Positions 55,330-64,000 of a stretch of DNA of 64,000 bases are shown here, one piece after another. Source of the DNA: CAZCEC01 sp964497615 (GTDB lineage Bacteria > Chloroflexota > Anaerolineae > Anaerolineales > UBA6663); the NCBI GenBank assembly GCA_964497615.1, contig CAZCEC010000012.1:49711-113710 (forward strand), read 5' to 3'. The first letter of the stretch is position 1. Every line of letters starts with the position of its first letter. The notes under the pieces are model-generated. The model had not been told where the DNA came from and made no database searches. It was given only the letters and a program-made list of their open reading frames with translations. The translations under genes and the position numbers were made by a program.

Positions 55330-58300
55330 GTGAGTCAAGAACAAGATCATTTGGTCATCACGGCTGGCCCGCGGGCCGGCGAGAAGATCAGCTTGGCCAA
55401 GCTGCCGCTCACGCTGGGCCGGCGGGCGCCCGCCGACGTGCTGATCGAGCTGGGCAGTGTCTCGCGCCAGCATGCCCGCATCGCACGCGGCCAGGCCGGA
55501 TATATCATCGAAGACCTGGGCAGCCAGAACGGCACCTTCATCAATTCGGAACGCATCACCGGGCCGCGGCCGCTAGCCAATGGCGACCGGGTGCACCTGG
55601 GCGGCGACTTCGAACTGCTGGTCACCATCGCCGCCGCGCCCGCGCGCCCGCCCGAGAGCATATCGCCGCCAACCGTCGCCAATGCCGGCGCCTCGGCCCC
55701 CGTGGACGCCACCGTCGCGATCCCGCGGCCGGCCGCCAGTGAGGCCGGCCCCCCTGCCCCATCCGGCGCGACGATGGCGATCCGCCAGTCCGGAGCCGGC
55801 GAGGGGACGGTGATCATGTCTGGCCGGCCGCCCGAACCCGCGCCGGCCGCGATTCCGCCGCTGCTGATCGTCAACGCCTCCGGGCGCAAGCCGGTGACGC
55901 ACTCCCTGACCGCCGCCCGGCTCCGAATTGGGCGGCTGCCCGAAAATGACATCGTCGTTGATAACCCGTTCATATCGCGCCACCATGCCGACCTGGAGAA
56001 GCGCGGCGCGGACTACTACCTGATCCCCTCTCCAACCGTCAGCAATACCCTGCTGGTGGACGGCCGGCCGGTCATGGAGCCGGTGCGGCTCCAATCGGGC
56101 GCCAGGATTCGCATGGGGGGCTACGCGCCCGGCGAAATCGTGCTGCTGGATTATCTGCTGCCGGAGCAGGAGCGCGAGCAGGCCGCCCAGCAGGCCATCC
56201 AGTTTACCGAGCGCCAGTTGATGACCATTGGGCGCGACCAGGACAACGCCATCGTCCTGCCCAATCCGTCCGTGTCGCGGTTCCATGCCGAAGTCGAGAA
56301 GGTGGGCCAGCGCTATCGCGTGCGCGATCTGCGCAGCAGCAACGGCACCTTCGTGAACGGCAAGCGCATCGACGGCGAGGTCTGGGTTCAGCCGGGCGAC
56401 GCCATTCAGATTGGCCCCTTTCGCTTCGTGGTGGCCGAGAACCAGTTCGCCAAGGAAGAGGGCGCGGACAAGGGCGTCAGCGTCGAGGCCATCGGGCTGA
56501 ATAAGTGGGTCAATCGGAAACTGAACATCCTTCAGGATATCTCGCTCTATTTCAAGCCGCGCGAGTTCATCGTGGTCGTGGGCCAAAGCGGCGGCGGCAA
56601 GTCCACCCTGGTGGATGCCATCGCGGGCTACCGCCCTGCCACCGAGGGGCGGGTCATCGTCAACGGCCAGATTGACGTTTACAAGGAGTTCGACGCCATT
56701 CGCTCCACCATCGGATATGTCCCCCAAAAAGACATCATCCACATGGAGTTGACCGTCCGGCAAGCCCTGGACTACGCCGCCCAATTGCGCATGCCGTCTG
56801 ATACCACGCCAGAAGAGCGGCGCCAGCGCGTGGACGAGGTGATGGACGACCTGGACCTGGCGCATCGCCAGGACACCCAGATCAGCCAGTTGAGCGGCGG
56901 GCAGCAAAAACGCGTCTCCATCGGCGTGGAACTGCTCACCAAGCCCGGCCTGTTCTTCCTGGACGAGCCCACCTCCGGCCTCGACCCCGGCATGGAAACG
57001 GAACTAATGAAGCTGATGCGGCGGCTGGCCGACCAGGGCCGGACGATCGTGATGATTACCCATGCCACCAAGAACGTGATGCTGGCCGATAAGGTTGTCT
57101 TCCTGGCTCGCGGGGGCTACCTGGCCTGGTTTGGTCCGCCGGAAGAAGCGCTCAGCTACTTTGACACCTTCCGGACCGACCGCGAGCGCCGCTCCAGTCC
57201 GATGACGTTCGACTACATCTACACCCTGCTGGATAGCGAAGCCCTGGGCGCCCCGAAGGACTGGGCCGCCCGCTTCCAGCAGCATCCCGCTTCCCAGGCC
57301 TACACCGGGCGGACGGTGCCCGCCGAAGCCGCGCCGCAGCCAGACCGGCCCAAACGGGGCCGGCCGGCGCCCGCGGCCCGGCCCCTCGTGCAGCGGCGGC
57401 AGGTTTCGGCACTGCGCCAGTTCATGATCCTCTCGGCACGCTACATGACCATCACCCTCCGCGATCGTTTCAGCCTGATTCTGCTCATCCTCACGGCCCC
57501 GCTGCTGGCCTCGCTGGACTTTGTGTTGGCCTATGGCGTCGGGCGCCGTCCCTTCAGTTGGGAAAGCGGCAACGTCAACAACGTCATCGTCACCCTGATC
57601 GTGTTGAACAACACCTGCATCCTCGTTGGCGGGCTGGCCTTCATGCGGGAATTGGTGAAGGAACGCGAGATCTACCGGCGGGAACGGATGGTCAACCTGC
57701 GCCTCTCGTCGTACATCCTGTCCAAGCTGTGGTTCGCCCTGATCCTGGCCGTTTATCAAGCGATTGTTTTCACCGTGATCCATCACCTGGCGTTCGACAT
57801 GCCGGGCGGGCTGGAAGAACGAGCCTTCTTTTTCATCACGGCGCTGCTCCTGGTGATCGCCGGCATGATGCTGGGCCTCTTCGTCTCGGCGCTGGCCCCC
57901 AATGCGAACTCCGCGCCGCTGCTGCTCATCCTGTTCATCATCCCCCAAATGACGCTCAGCGGCGCCCTGGTCACCCTGCCCGACGCCGTCATGGGGGTGG
58001 CGTCCAGCAATTGGGCCTTTCGGTCGCTGATGGCCCTCACCGCCGTGGGTTCGGATGTGAAGGGCGACGCCTGCTGGCAATTACCCGAAGCCGAACGGGA
58101 TGAATTGACCCTGGACGAAAAGAATGAGCGCTGCGCCTGCATGGGCGTCAACGCCCTGCACCAGGATAGCTGCGACTTCCCCGGGCTGGGCAAGTTCTAC
58201 GACGATGCCGTGGACCAGCCCAATCCGGCGGAGCCGGCCGAACCCGGCCCGCAGCCCGTCGAACCCTCGCTGCCCCCGCCGCCGGAGCAGCCGGAAGACC

Positions 58301-58671
58301 CCAATGACCTTCTACAGCTCCAACTCTACCTGCAGGAGTTGACGACCTACAACGAAGAGGTCGCCGAACTGCAAGACGAATACAAGCAGGACGTTGAGGA
58401 CTGGAAGGCGCAGCAAGAAGCCTACAAGGATGCTCTTCAAACCTATCAAGAGGATTTCACCGACCTGGAAATCAAACGGGTGATCGCCACCGGTTCGGCC
58501 GAATCCAGCATCAAGCTCTACACTGATCAATTCGGCTGGACCTTTGTCGACAAGGGCGACCGGGCGGGCTACATCCGAACAATGCTCATCACGTGGGCGG
58601 CCCAGGTCGTCCTCATCGTGCTGCTTTTTGTTGCGACGGTCATCCTGCAGAGGCGGCGCGAAATCGCGTAG
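55330..58671 (+). CDS. FHA-domain ABC-2 type (ABCG-like) transporter
   Basis: 1113 aa half-transporter fusion starting at GTG 55330 with GGGAG upstream. Three FHA domains come first: about 18-100 (GRR, SRQHA, NGTF), 190-275 (GRLPEND, SRHHA, no NGT) and 290-368 (GRDQDN, SRFHA, NGTF). The ATPase follows at about 385-610 with GQSGGGKST, LSGGQQ, LFFLDEP and the MITHAT switch. About six membrane helices (roughly 710-900 and 1085-1107) form an ABC-2 permease. Between the last two helices lies a 175-residue extracytoplasmic insert: Cys915, 935, 937 and 948, a Pro-rich run and a coiled coil at 992-1050. The linker between FHA1 and FHA2 repeats ATVAI, ATMAI and GTVIM, possible phospho-Thr sites. A role exporting the lipid product is inferred from context. 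Confidence 0.92.
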   Translation: MSQEQDHLVITAGPRAGEKISLAKLPLTLGRRAPADVLIELGSVSRQHARIARGQAGYIIEDLGSQNGTFINSERITGPRPLANGDRVHLGGDFELLVTIAAAPARPPESISPPTVANAGASAPVDATVAIPRPAASEAGPPAPSGATMAIRQSGAGEGTVIMSGRPPEPAPAAIPPLLIVNASGRKPVTHSLTAARLRIGRLPENDIVVDNPFISRHHADLEKRGADYYLIPSPTVSNTLLVDGRPVMEPVRLQSGARIRMGGYAPGEIVLLDYLLPEQEREQAAQQAIQFTERQLMTIGRDQDNAIVLPNPSVSRFHAEVEKVGQRYRVRDLRSSNGTFVNGKRIDGEVWVQPGDAIQIGPFRFVVAENQFAKEEGADKGVSVEAIGLNKWVNRKLNILQDISLYFKPREFIVVVGQSGGGKSTLVDAIAGYRPATEGRVIVNGQIDVYKEFDAIRSTIGYVPQKDIIHMELTVRQALDYAAQLRMPSDTTPEERRQRVDEVMDDLDLAHRQDTQISQLSGGQQKRVSIGVELLTKPGLFFLDEPTSGLDPGMETELMKLMRRLADQGRTIVMITHATKNVMLADKVVFLARGGYLAWFGPPEEALSYFDTFRTDRERRSSPMTFDYIYTLLDSEALGAPKDWAARFQQHPASQAYTGRTVPAEAAPQPDRPKRGRPAPAARPLVQRRQVSALRQFMILSARYMTITLRDRFSLILLILTAPLLASLDFVLAYGVGRRPFSWESGNVNNVIVTLIVLNNTCILVGGLAFMRELVKEREIYRRERMVNLRLSSYILSKLWFALILAVYQAIVFTVIHHLAFDMPGGLEERAFFFITALLLVIAGMMLGLFVSALAPNANSAPLLLILFIIPQMTLSGALVTLPDAVMGVASSNWAFRSLMALTAVGSDVKGDACWQLPEAERDELTLDEKNERCACMGVNALHQDSCDFPGLGKFYDDAVDQPNPAEPAEPGPQPVEPSLPPPPEQPEDPNDLLQLQLYLQELTTYNEEVAELQDEYKQDVEDWKAQQEAYKDALQTYQEDFTDLEIKRVIATGSAESSIKLYTDQFGWTFVDKGDRAGYIRTMLITWAAQVVLIVLLFVATVILQRRREIA

Positions 58672-58675
58672 CGGG

Positions 58676-61600
58676 TCAGGCTGCCAGGCCCAGGATGAGG
58701 GCCGCGATATCCTCCGGAGCGTCCATGTGAAGCGCATGGCCTCCATGCAGGCGCACGCGCCGCAGGGCCGGCAGGCTCAGGCTGGCTGAGGCACGGTCCG
58801 CGGTGCTGTCCAGCCCGTCGCCGTAAATCAGAACGGAGGGCACCGCCAGACGGCCGAGCGCATCGTCGACGCGGCCTGGCGCGAAGCCTCCGTCATATAT
58901 CAGGCCCGCAGGCCCGCGCAACCTCGGGTCCCAGCGCCACTGGACGCCGCCCGCCGCCGGCTCAGTCAGTCGTTCAGCCATGCGGAGCGCCCGGGCCTGG
59001 TTGAGCACGGGCAGGACCACGCGCAGCCGCTCCGCGGCGGCGTGCACATCCGCAAAGGCAGCGTGCCGCTGAGGTTCGGCCAGTGCGTCCAGGTGCTCCC
59101 CGAGGCGCTCCAGCGACCATGCGCCGTCCGAAGTTAGCAGAGGCGGCGGTTCGATGAGCACCAACCCGGCCAGCCGCTGCGGGCGCGAAACTGCAATGAG
59201 CGCGGCCAGCGCGGCGCCCAACGAATGCCCCACCAGCATTATGGGCGGTTCGGCCAGCGCGCCCATCAGCGCGTCCACATCGCCTAGCAAATCGAGCAGG
59301 TGATAGGCGCCCGAGCGCGCGTGGCCGGAGCGCCCGTGGCCGCGCAGGTCGGGCGCGAGGACGCGCAGGCCCCGCCGGGCCAGGGGCGCGGCCACCTGCT
59401 CCCAACTCGCGCCGTGGTCCATGAGGCCGTGCAGGCACAGCACAGGCTGGCCCTCGGGTGGTCCCCAAGCGCACACGCACAGGCGCAGGCCGCGCACCTC
59501 CACGAAGTACTCCTCCATCGGCGCATCTGTGGCCGCTGGCTCGAATGGCTCAGGCAGCGGCATGCGAGGCATCTCGGCCAACGGCGGTGAGGGCAACGCG
59601 CCATCGTGCGGGGTCGGCGCAGGGGCGGGCCCGCCAGGCTCGAAGCCAAGTTCAATGCGGCTGGCCAGATCAGGCACGAGGTCAGCCAGAGTGGGGCGGG
59701 CCCACAGCAGGGTAGCCGGCAGGCTCAGGCCCAGGCTCACTTCGAGGCGGTTGCGCAGTTCCAGCGCCATCAGCGAGTCCAATCCCATCGCCTGCAGGGG
59801 CGCGTCGGCGCTGAGGCGGGCGGGGTCGGCGCGCAGCACTTGCGCAATCTGCTCGATCAGATGTTGTTCGAGCATCGCGCGCCGCGTTGCGGGTTCTGCG
59901 GCCAGCAGGGCCGCGCGGTAACCGCCGCTGGCCGGTCGTGGCTGGGCGCCCTCCGCCTGCGCGGCCGCGACCTCGCGCAGCAAGGGCAGTTCAGAAGCTT
60001 GCGGTAGAAGCTGGAACCAATGGCGCGGATCGAACTTCATCACGGCCGCCTGCACCGCCGCCTGGCCCAGCACGTGGGCCAGGGCCGCCAGGCCTTCGCC
60101 GGGAGTCAGGCTGGCCAACCCCTGCACCGCCAGCCGCTGGCCGCGATCAGCGCGGGCGGCTGCCAGCCCCACCTCCGCCCACGGCCCCCAATTGACACTC
60201 AGCGCCGGCTGCCCGCGTGCGCGGCGATGGTGGGCTAGGCCGTCCAGGAAGGCGTTGGCCGCGGCATAGTTGGCCTGGCCCGGCGAACCGAGCAGCCCCG
60301 CCGCTGAGGAAAACAGCACGAAGAAATCCAGCGGATCGTCCTGCGTGAGCGCGTGCAGATTCCATGCGCCAGCCACCTTGGGGGCCAGCACGGCCGCCAG
60401 GCGCTCGGCCGTAAGCTGGAGCACCACACCATCGTCGAGCACCGCCGCGGCATGGATGATCCCGCGCAGGGGCGCCGGGCCGCCGCGCCTCTGCGCCCGC
60501 ACCTGGGCCAAAGCGGCCTCGACCTGCTGGCGCTCCGCCACGTCGGCCTGCACAATCAGCACGTCCACCCCATGCGTCCGCAGGGCATCAATCGTTCGCG
60601 CTGCTGCCGGCGTGGGTTCGGACCGGCCCACCAGCGCCAGATGCCGCGCGCCCTGCGCTGCCAGCCACTCCGCGACCTGGAGGCCCAGCCCGCCCATACC
60701 GCCCGTGATGAGATAGCGCCCATCGCGGCGAATGGCGATTCCGCCGACCGCAGCCGTGATTGGCGTTGCCGCGCGATCGTCGATGGTGAGCACCAGCTTC
60801 CCGGTGTGCCGCGCCTGGGCCATGGTATGGAAGGCTTCACCCGCCTGGGCGATCGGATAGGTCGTCAGCGGCAGGGGACGCAGAGCGCCCGCCGCAAACA
60901 GGGCCATCACCCGCCGCAGGAGCGCGGCCACCACGGCCGGGCGCCGCAGCGCCATCCCCAGCAGGTCCACCGCAAAGTACGACAGGCTATGTTTGAACGG
61001 CTCAAGCCCGATGGAGGTGTTCTGATAGATGTCTCGCTTGCCGATTTCCAGAAAGCGCCCATACGGCGCCAGCAGCCCCAGGCTTTGCTCGATGGCGGGA
61101 CCGGTGAGCGCGTTCAGCACCACATCCATGCCCTGACCGCCAGTGGCCGCCCGGAACTCGCCCGCGAAGCTAAGGCTGCGCGAGTCGGCGACGTGAGCCA
61201 CCCCCAGACTCTGCAAGAACGAGCGCTTGGCTGGGCTGCCCGCGGTGGCAAACACCTCCGCGCCGGCCCGTTGGGCAACTTGCAGCGCGGCCAGCCCCGT
61301 GCCCGTCGCCGCCGAGTGGATCAACACCCGCTCGCCGGGCTGGAGTTGGGCGAGGTCGCGCAAGGCATACTCGGCGGTGAGAAAGGCGACGGGGATGGTG
61401 GCGGCCTCGGCGGCGCTGAGGTGCGGCGGCCTCGGGACCACAAAGTCAGCGGCTGTGGTGACGTGGCTGCCAAAGCTCCAGGGCGCGATGGCAACCACCG
61501 CCTCGCCCACCTTCAGGCCGGCGACGCCTTCTCCAATAGCCGCAATCCTCCCCGCGCACTCGCCGCCAAGCGCCAGCGGGCCCTGCACCGGCGCTGGGGA

Positions 61601-64000
61601 CGCGCCCAGAGCATTGAGCACATCGAGGAAGTTGAGACCCGCGGCCTCCACTTCTATCTCCACTTCGCTCGGGCCGGGGGCCCGCCGTTCTGTGGCGCGC
61701 AGGGCCAGCCCATCCAGCCGCCCCGGCACAGCGATCTCCAGCCGGAAGGCGCGTTCGCCAGCCGGCGCGGCGGCAGCAGCGGCCGAACCTGAGCGCTCAT
61801 CCAGGCCGTTGATCAATCGCGCCACATACCGCCCCGACTCGCGCAAAGCGATCCGATCCTCACCGCTGGCGGCCAACTCGGACAGCAGCTCGTTGACTTC
61901 GCCAGGGATGGGCGCCGAACTGAGATCGAGGCGCGTACAGGCCAGTTCAGCGTGCTCAAGAGCGATGGTGTTCGCCAAACCCCAGACGGCCGCCCCCGCC
62001 AGCGCCGCGGCCTCCGGCATTGGCTCAACGGGCTGCGCGCCCCGCGTCACCAGCCATAGCCTGGGCACATCGCGCCAACCTGCACGCAGGAGGGCTTGCG
62101 TCAGGTGCAGCACCCGGCTGCAGGCTTCGGAGACCGGGCTATTGGAATCGCCAGCCGCCTCCGGCGAAAACGCAGTGTCCAGGCTCCACAGATAGACCAC
62201 GCCCTGGGGCGCGGCATGGCCCTCCGGATTGATCCCAGTGAGCAGCCAGCGATAATCGTCCGGCTGCGCGGCATCAAGCTGGTATCGGTCCTGATCAAGC
62301 CGGCGCGAGTCCGTGCCCGCGAACACGCGCACACAGCGATCCCCGCGAGCGGTTAATTCTTCGGCCAACTTTTCGCCCAGTCCACCGCAATCCATGAATA
62401 CGAGCCAGGTGGCCGGGGGCGGCAAGTCCGCTGGGGTCTCGGGCCGGGGCTGCTTGCGCCAGGCCAGGGAATAGAGCCAGTCGTCTATCGGCATGCGGCC
62501 CGCTGGCGCGCTCCGCACGTCAATGCGCCGGACGGTGAAGCCCTCGATTTCGATGAGCACGTCGTCGGCCGCATCCAGGACGACCAGCCTTCCCTTGAAT
62601 GTGTCCACGCCCTCGTTGTCTTCTTCCAGGCAGGCGTGGACCCAGACCGAGTCGGTGGGCCGGCGCTTCAAACTGAGCCGGGCAACGCTGACCGGCAAAT
62701 AGATGGCTGAGCGGCCTTCTCCCGCTGCGCGAGGCAAGGCCGCGGCGAAGATTTGGAAACAGCCATCCAGCAGCGCGGGGTGGACTTGGTAGATTGAGAC
62801 TTCGCCAGTTGCGGCCTCTGGAAGCCGAACCCTGCCAAACGCCTCGCCCTCGCCGCGCCAGAGCTCTGTTACACCCTGGAAGCGTGGACCGTAGGCCAGC
62901 CCCGCGTCGGCGAGGGTCTGGTAGAACCTGGCCGGCTCAATCGGCTCGGTACAGCGGGCCCGGATTTGCTCAACGGGTTCGCTATCCGTGCGCACGCCGC
63001 CTGCGGTGGGCGGCGCCACGCCAGCGTAGGCATGGCGTGTCCAGTGGCTGAGCGTTCCCGCAGGCCGGCTCCAAAGCTCGACAGTCGTATCGGCGCCCCG
63101 CCGTAGGAAGGTCTGAAGTTCGCGTTTATCATCTTCCGGCAGTACCAGCATCTGCGCGAAAGCAATGTTGGTGAGCGTCGCGCCCAACGCAGCCTCCCCC
63201 AAGGCAGCCAGGAACATCTCGACATAGGCTGCGCCGGGCAGCACCACCGCCCCATCCACCTGGTGATCCGCCAGGAACGGCAGGCTTGCGGGCTGCAATG
63301 TGCGCCGCCAGAACTGCGCTCCAGGCGGCATGGCCAGTGCCTGGGATGCACCTAAGAGCGGGTGGGCCCCAGCCGGCACATCGGTTGAGACCGTGCTTTC
63401 AGTGGGCTCAGGCGGTTCGACCCAGCAGCGCTCCCGCTGGAAGGGATAGGTCGGCAATCGGTGCGCGATGTGCCGCCCGGCCCCGATCGGCGGCCAGGTC
63501 ACCGCCGCCCCCGCACAGTACAGCGCCCCCACCGTCCGCAGCAGTGTCTCCCCACCCGTCTCGTCCCGCCGCATCGCCCCCAGCGCCTGCCCCCCCACCC
63601 CCAGCGCCCGCAGCCCGTCCCCCACCGCCGCCACCAGCGTCGGGTGCGGCCCCAACTCCACGAACTGCGTGTGCCCATCCCCCGCCAGCGCCTGCACCGC
63701 CCCCCAGAACATCACCGGCTCCCGCAGGTTCCGCGCCCAGTACCCCCCGTCCAGCGTTTCGCCGCCCTGCACCTGGCCCGTCACCGTCGAGTAGTACGGC
63801 ACCTGCCCCGCCTGCGGCGCCAGACCGCCAAGCTCTTTCTCAAGCCCTGGCACCAACTCATCCAACTGCCCGCTGTGCGCCGCCGCCCCCACCGCCAGCC
63901 GCCGCGCGAACACGCCCTGCGCCTGCCAGCCCGCCACCAACGCTTCCACCGCCCCCGCCGCCCCGCTCACCACCACGCTCCGCGGCCCGTTCACCCCCGC
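58676..64000 (-). CDS. PKS8 (N-terminus beyond window): AT-DH-ER-KR-ACP with C-terminal alpha/beta hydrolase
   Basis: 1774 residues are visible; the KS and the first half of the AT lie beyond 64000. Visible residues: AT end 1-185 (AAAH at the specificity site); DH about 210-500 with DHQVDGAVVLP and LLDGCFQ intact; ER about 755-1080 (HSAATGTGLAALQVA); KR about 1092-1290 (TGGMGGLG, LDD, QANYAAANAF); ACP with Ser near 1407; alpha/beta hydrolase 1495-1772 with GHSLG (Ser about 1591), YGDGLDS and GGHALHMDAPE. The last domain is a plausible releasing thioesterase. The module is fully reducing, like PKS1. The visible AT part uses G-ending codons (GGG, GCG, GTG, CGG) almost throughout, unlike the C-ending habit of the rest, with the change near 63480. 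It converges on the exporter gene, stops 4 bases apart. Confidence 0.92.
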   Translation of the reverse strand, partial: AGVNGPRSVVVSGAAGAVEALVAGWQAQGVFARRLAVGAAAHSGQLDELVPGLEKELGGLAPQAGQVPYYSTVTGQVQGGETLDGGYWARNLREPVMFWGAVQALAGDGHTQFVELGPHPTLVAAVGDGLRALGVGGQALGAMRRDETGGETLLRTVGALYCAGAAVTWPPIGAGRHIAHRLPTYPFQRERCWVEPPEPTESTVSTDVPAGAHPLLGASQALAMPPGAQFWRRTLQPASLPFLADHQVDGAVVLPGAAYVEMFLAALGEAALGATLTNIAFAQMLVLPEDDKRELQTFLRRGADTTVELWSRPAGTLSHWTRHAYAGVAPPTAGGVRTDSEPVEQIRARCTEPIEPARFYQTLADAGLAYGPRFQGVTELWRGEGEAFGRVRLPEAATGEVSIYQVHPALLDGCFQIFAAALPRAAGEGRSAIYLPVSVARLSLKRRPTDSVWVHACLEEDNEGVDTFKGRLVVLDAADDVLIEIEGFTVRRIDVRSAPAGRMPIDDWLYSLAWRKQPRPETPADLPPPATWLVFMDCGGLGEKLAEELTARGDRCVRVFAGTDSRRLDQDRYQLDAAQPDDYRWLLTGINPEGHAAPQGVVYLWSLDTAFSPEAAGDSNSPVSEACSRVLHLTQALLRAGWRDVPRLWLVTRGAQPVEPMPEAAALAGAAVWGLANTIALEHAELACTRLDLSSAPIPGEVNELLSELAASGEDRIALRESGRYVARLINGLDERSGSAAAAAAPAGERAFRLEIAVPGRLDGLALRATERRAPGPSEVEIEVEAAGLNFLDVLNALGASPAPVQGPLALGGECAGRIAAIGEGVAGLKVGEAVVAIAPWSFGSHVTTAADFVVPRPPHLSAAEAATIPVAFLTAEYALRDLAQLQPGERVLIHSAATGTGLAALQVAQRAGAEVFATAGSPAKRSFLQSLGVAHVADSRSLSFAGEFRAATGGQGMDVVLNALTGPAIEQSLGLLAPYGRFLEIGKRDIYQNTSIGLEPFKHSLSYFAVDLLGMALRRPAVVAALLRRVMALFAAGALRPLPLTTYPIAQAGEAFHTMAQARHTGKLVLTIDDRAATPITAAVGGIAIRRDGRYLITGGMGGLGLQVAEWLAAQGARHLALVGRSEPTPAAARTIDALRTHGVDVLIVQADVAERQQVEAALAQVRAQRRGGPAPLRGIIHAAAVLDDGVVLQLTAERLAAVLAPKVAGAWNLHALTQDDPLDFFVLFSSAAGLLGSPGQANYAAANAFLDGLAHHRRARGQPALSVNWGPWAEVGLAAARADRGQRLAVQGLASLTPGEGLAALAHVLGQAAVQAAVMKFDPRHWFQLLPQASELPLLREVAAAQAEGAQPRPASGGYRAALLAAEPATRRAMLEQHLIEQIAQVLRADPARLSADAPLQAMGLDSLMALELRNRLEVSLGLSLPATLLWARPTLADLVPDLASRIELGFEPGGPAPAPTPHDGALPSPPLAEMPRMPLPEPFEPAATDAPMEEYFVEVRGLRLCVCAWGPPEGQPVLCLHGLMDHGASWEQVAAPLARRGLRVLAPDLRGHGRSGHARSGAYHLLDLLGDVDALMGALAEPPIMLVGHSLGAALAALIAVSRPQRLAGLVLIEPPPLLTSDGAWSLERLGEHLDALAEPQRHAAFADVHAAAERLRVVLPVLNQARALRMAERLTEPAAGGVQWRWDPRLRGPAGLIYDGGFAPGRVDDALGRLAVPSVLIYGDGLDSTADRASASLSLPALRRVRLHGGHALHMDAPEDIAALILGLAA

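Overview
This is a draft-assembly fragment (three 10-N gaps) of a GC-rich bacterium. It is filled end to end by one giant modular polyketide/non-ribosomal peptide locus. Single-module type I PKS proteins, an FAAL loading enzyme, UbiB-type kinases and an FHA-fused ABCG-like transporter together suggest a Chloroflexota-like or other environmental GC-rich phylum. There is no rRNA or housekeeping gene to test this, so the taxonomic guess is weak. No tRNA, insertion sequence, CRISPR array or phage gene was seen.

Layout. A divergent promoter region at about 42.73-42.94 kb drives two units. Leftward (minus strand) lies one apparent operon of more than 42 kb: small protein A (87 aa), small protein B (149 aa), a UbiB-family pseudokinase (K1), an intact UbiB-family kinase (K2), a fatty-acyl-AMP ligase, then PKS1 to PKS7, each a one-module protein, the last running off the left edge. 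Rightward (plus strand) lie a KS-AT protein without carrier domain and an ACP-C-A-PCP-reductase NRPS. After these, with its own promoter, comes a second copy of the quartet: A' (85 aa), B' (149 aa), pseudokinase K1' and intact kinase K2', followed by a large FHA/ABC exporter. At the right edge a convergent minus-strand gene supplies the end of another PKS (AT-DH-ER-KR-ACP plus an alpha/beta-hydrolase domain).

How it may work. The FAAL should load a fatty acid on the N-terminal ACP of PKS1. PKS1 is fully reducing. PKS2-PKS6 carry KS-AT-DH-KR-ACP with varied damage to reductive sites, so hydroxyl, keto and alkene positions should alternate. PKS7 opens with a shortened ketosynthase whose active-site Cys is Glu. 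The plus-strand pair may add or reductively release an amino-acid-derived end. The exporter is a candidate for moving the lipid product.

The most unusual content is the mirrored quartet A-B-K1-K2. Each copy pairs one small basic protein of each family with one pseudokinase and one motif-complete UbiB kinase. I do not know a described system with this composition; a lipid-handling module serving a membrane-associated PKS is my working inference.
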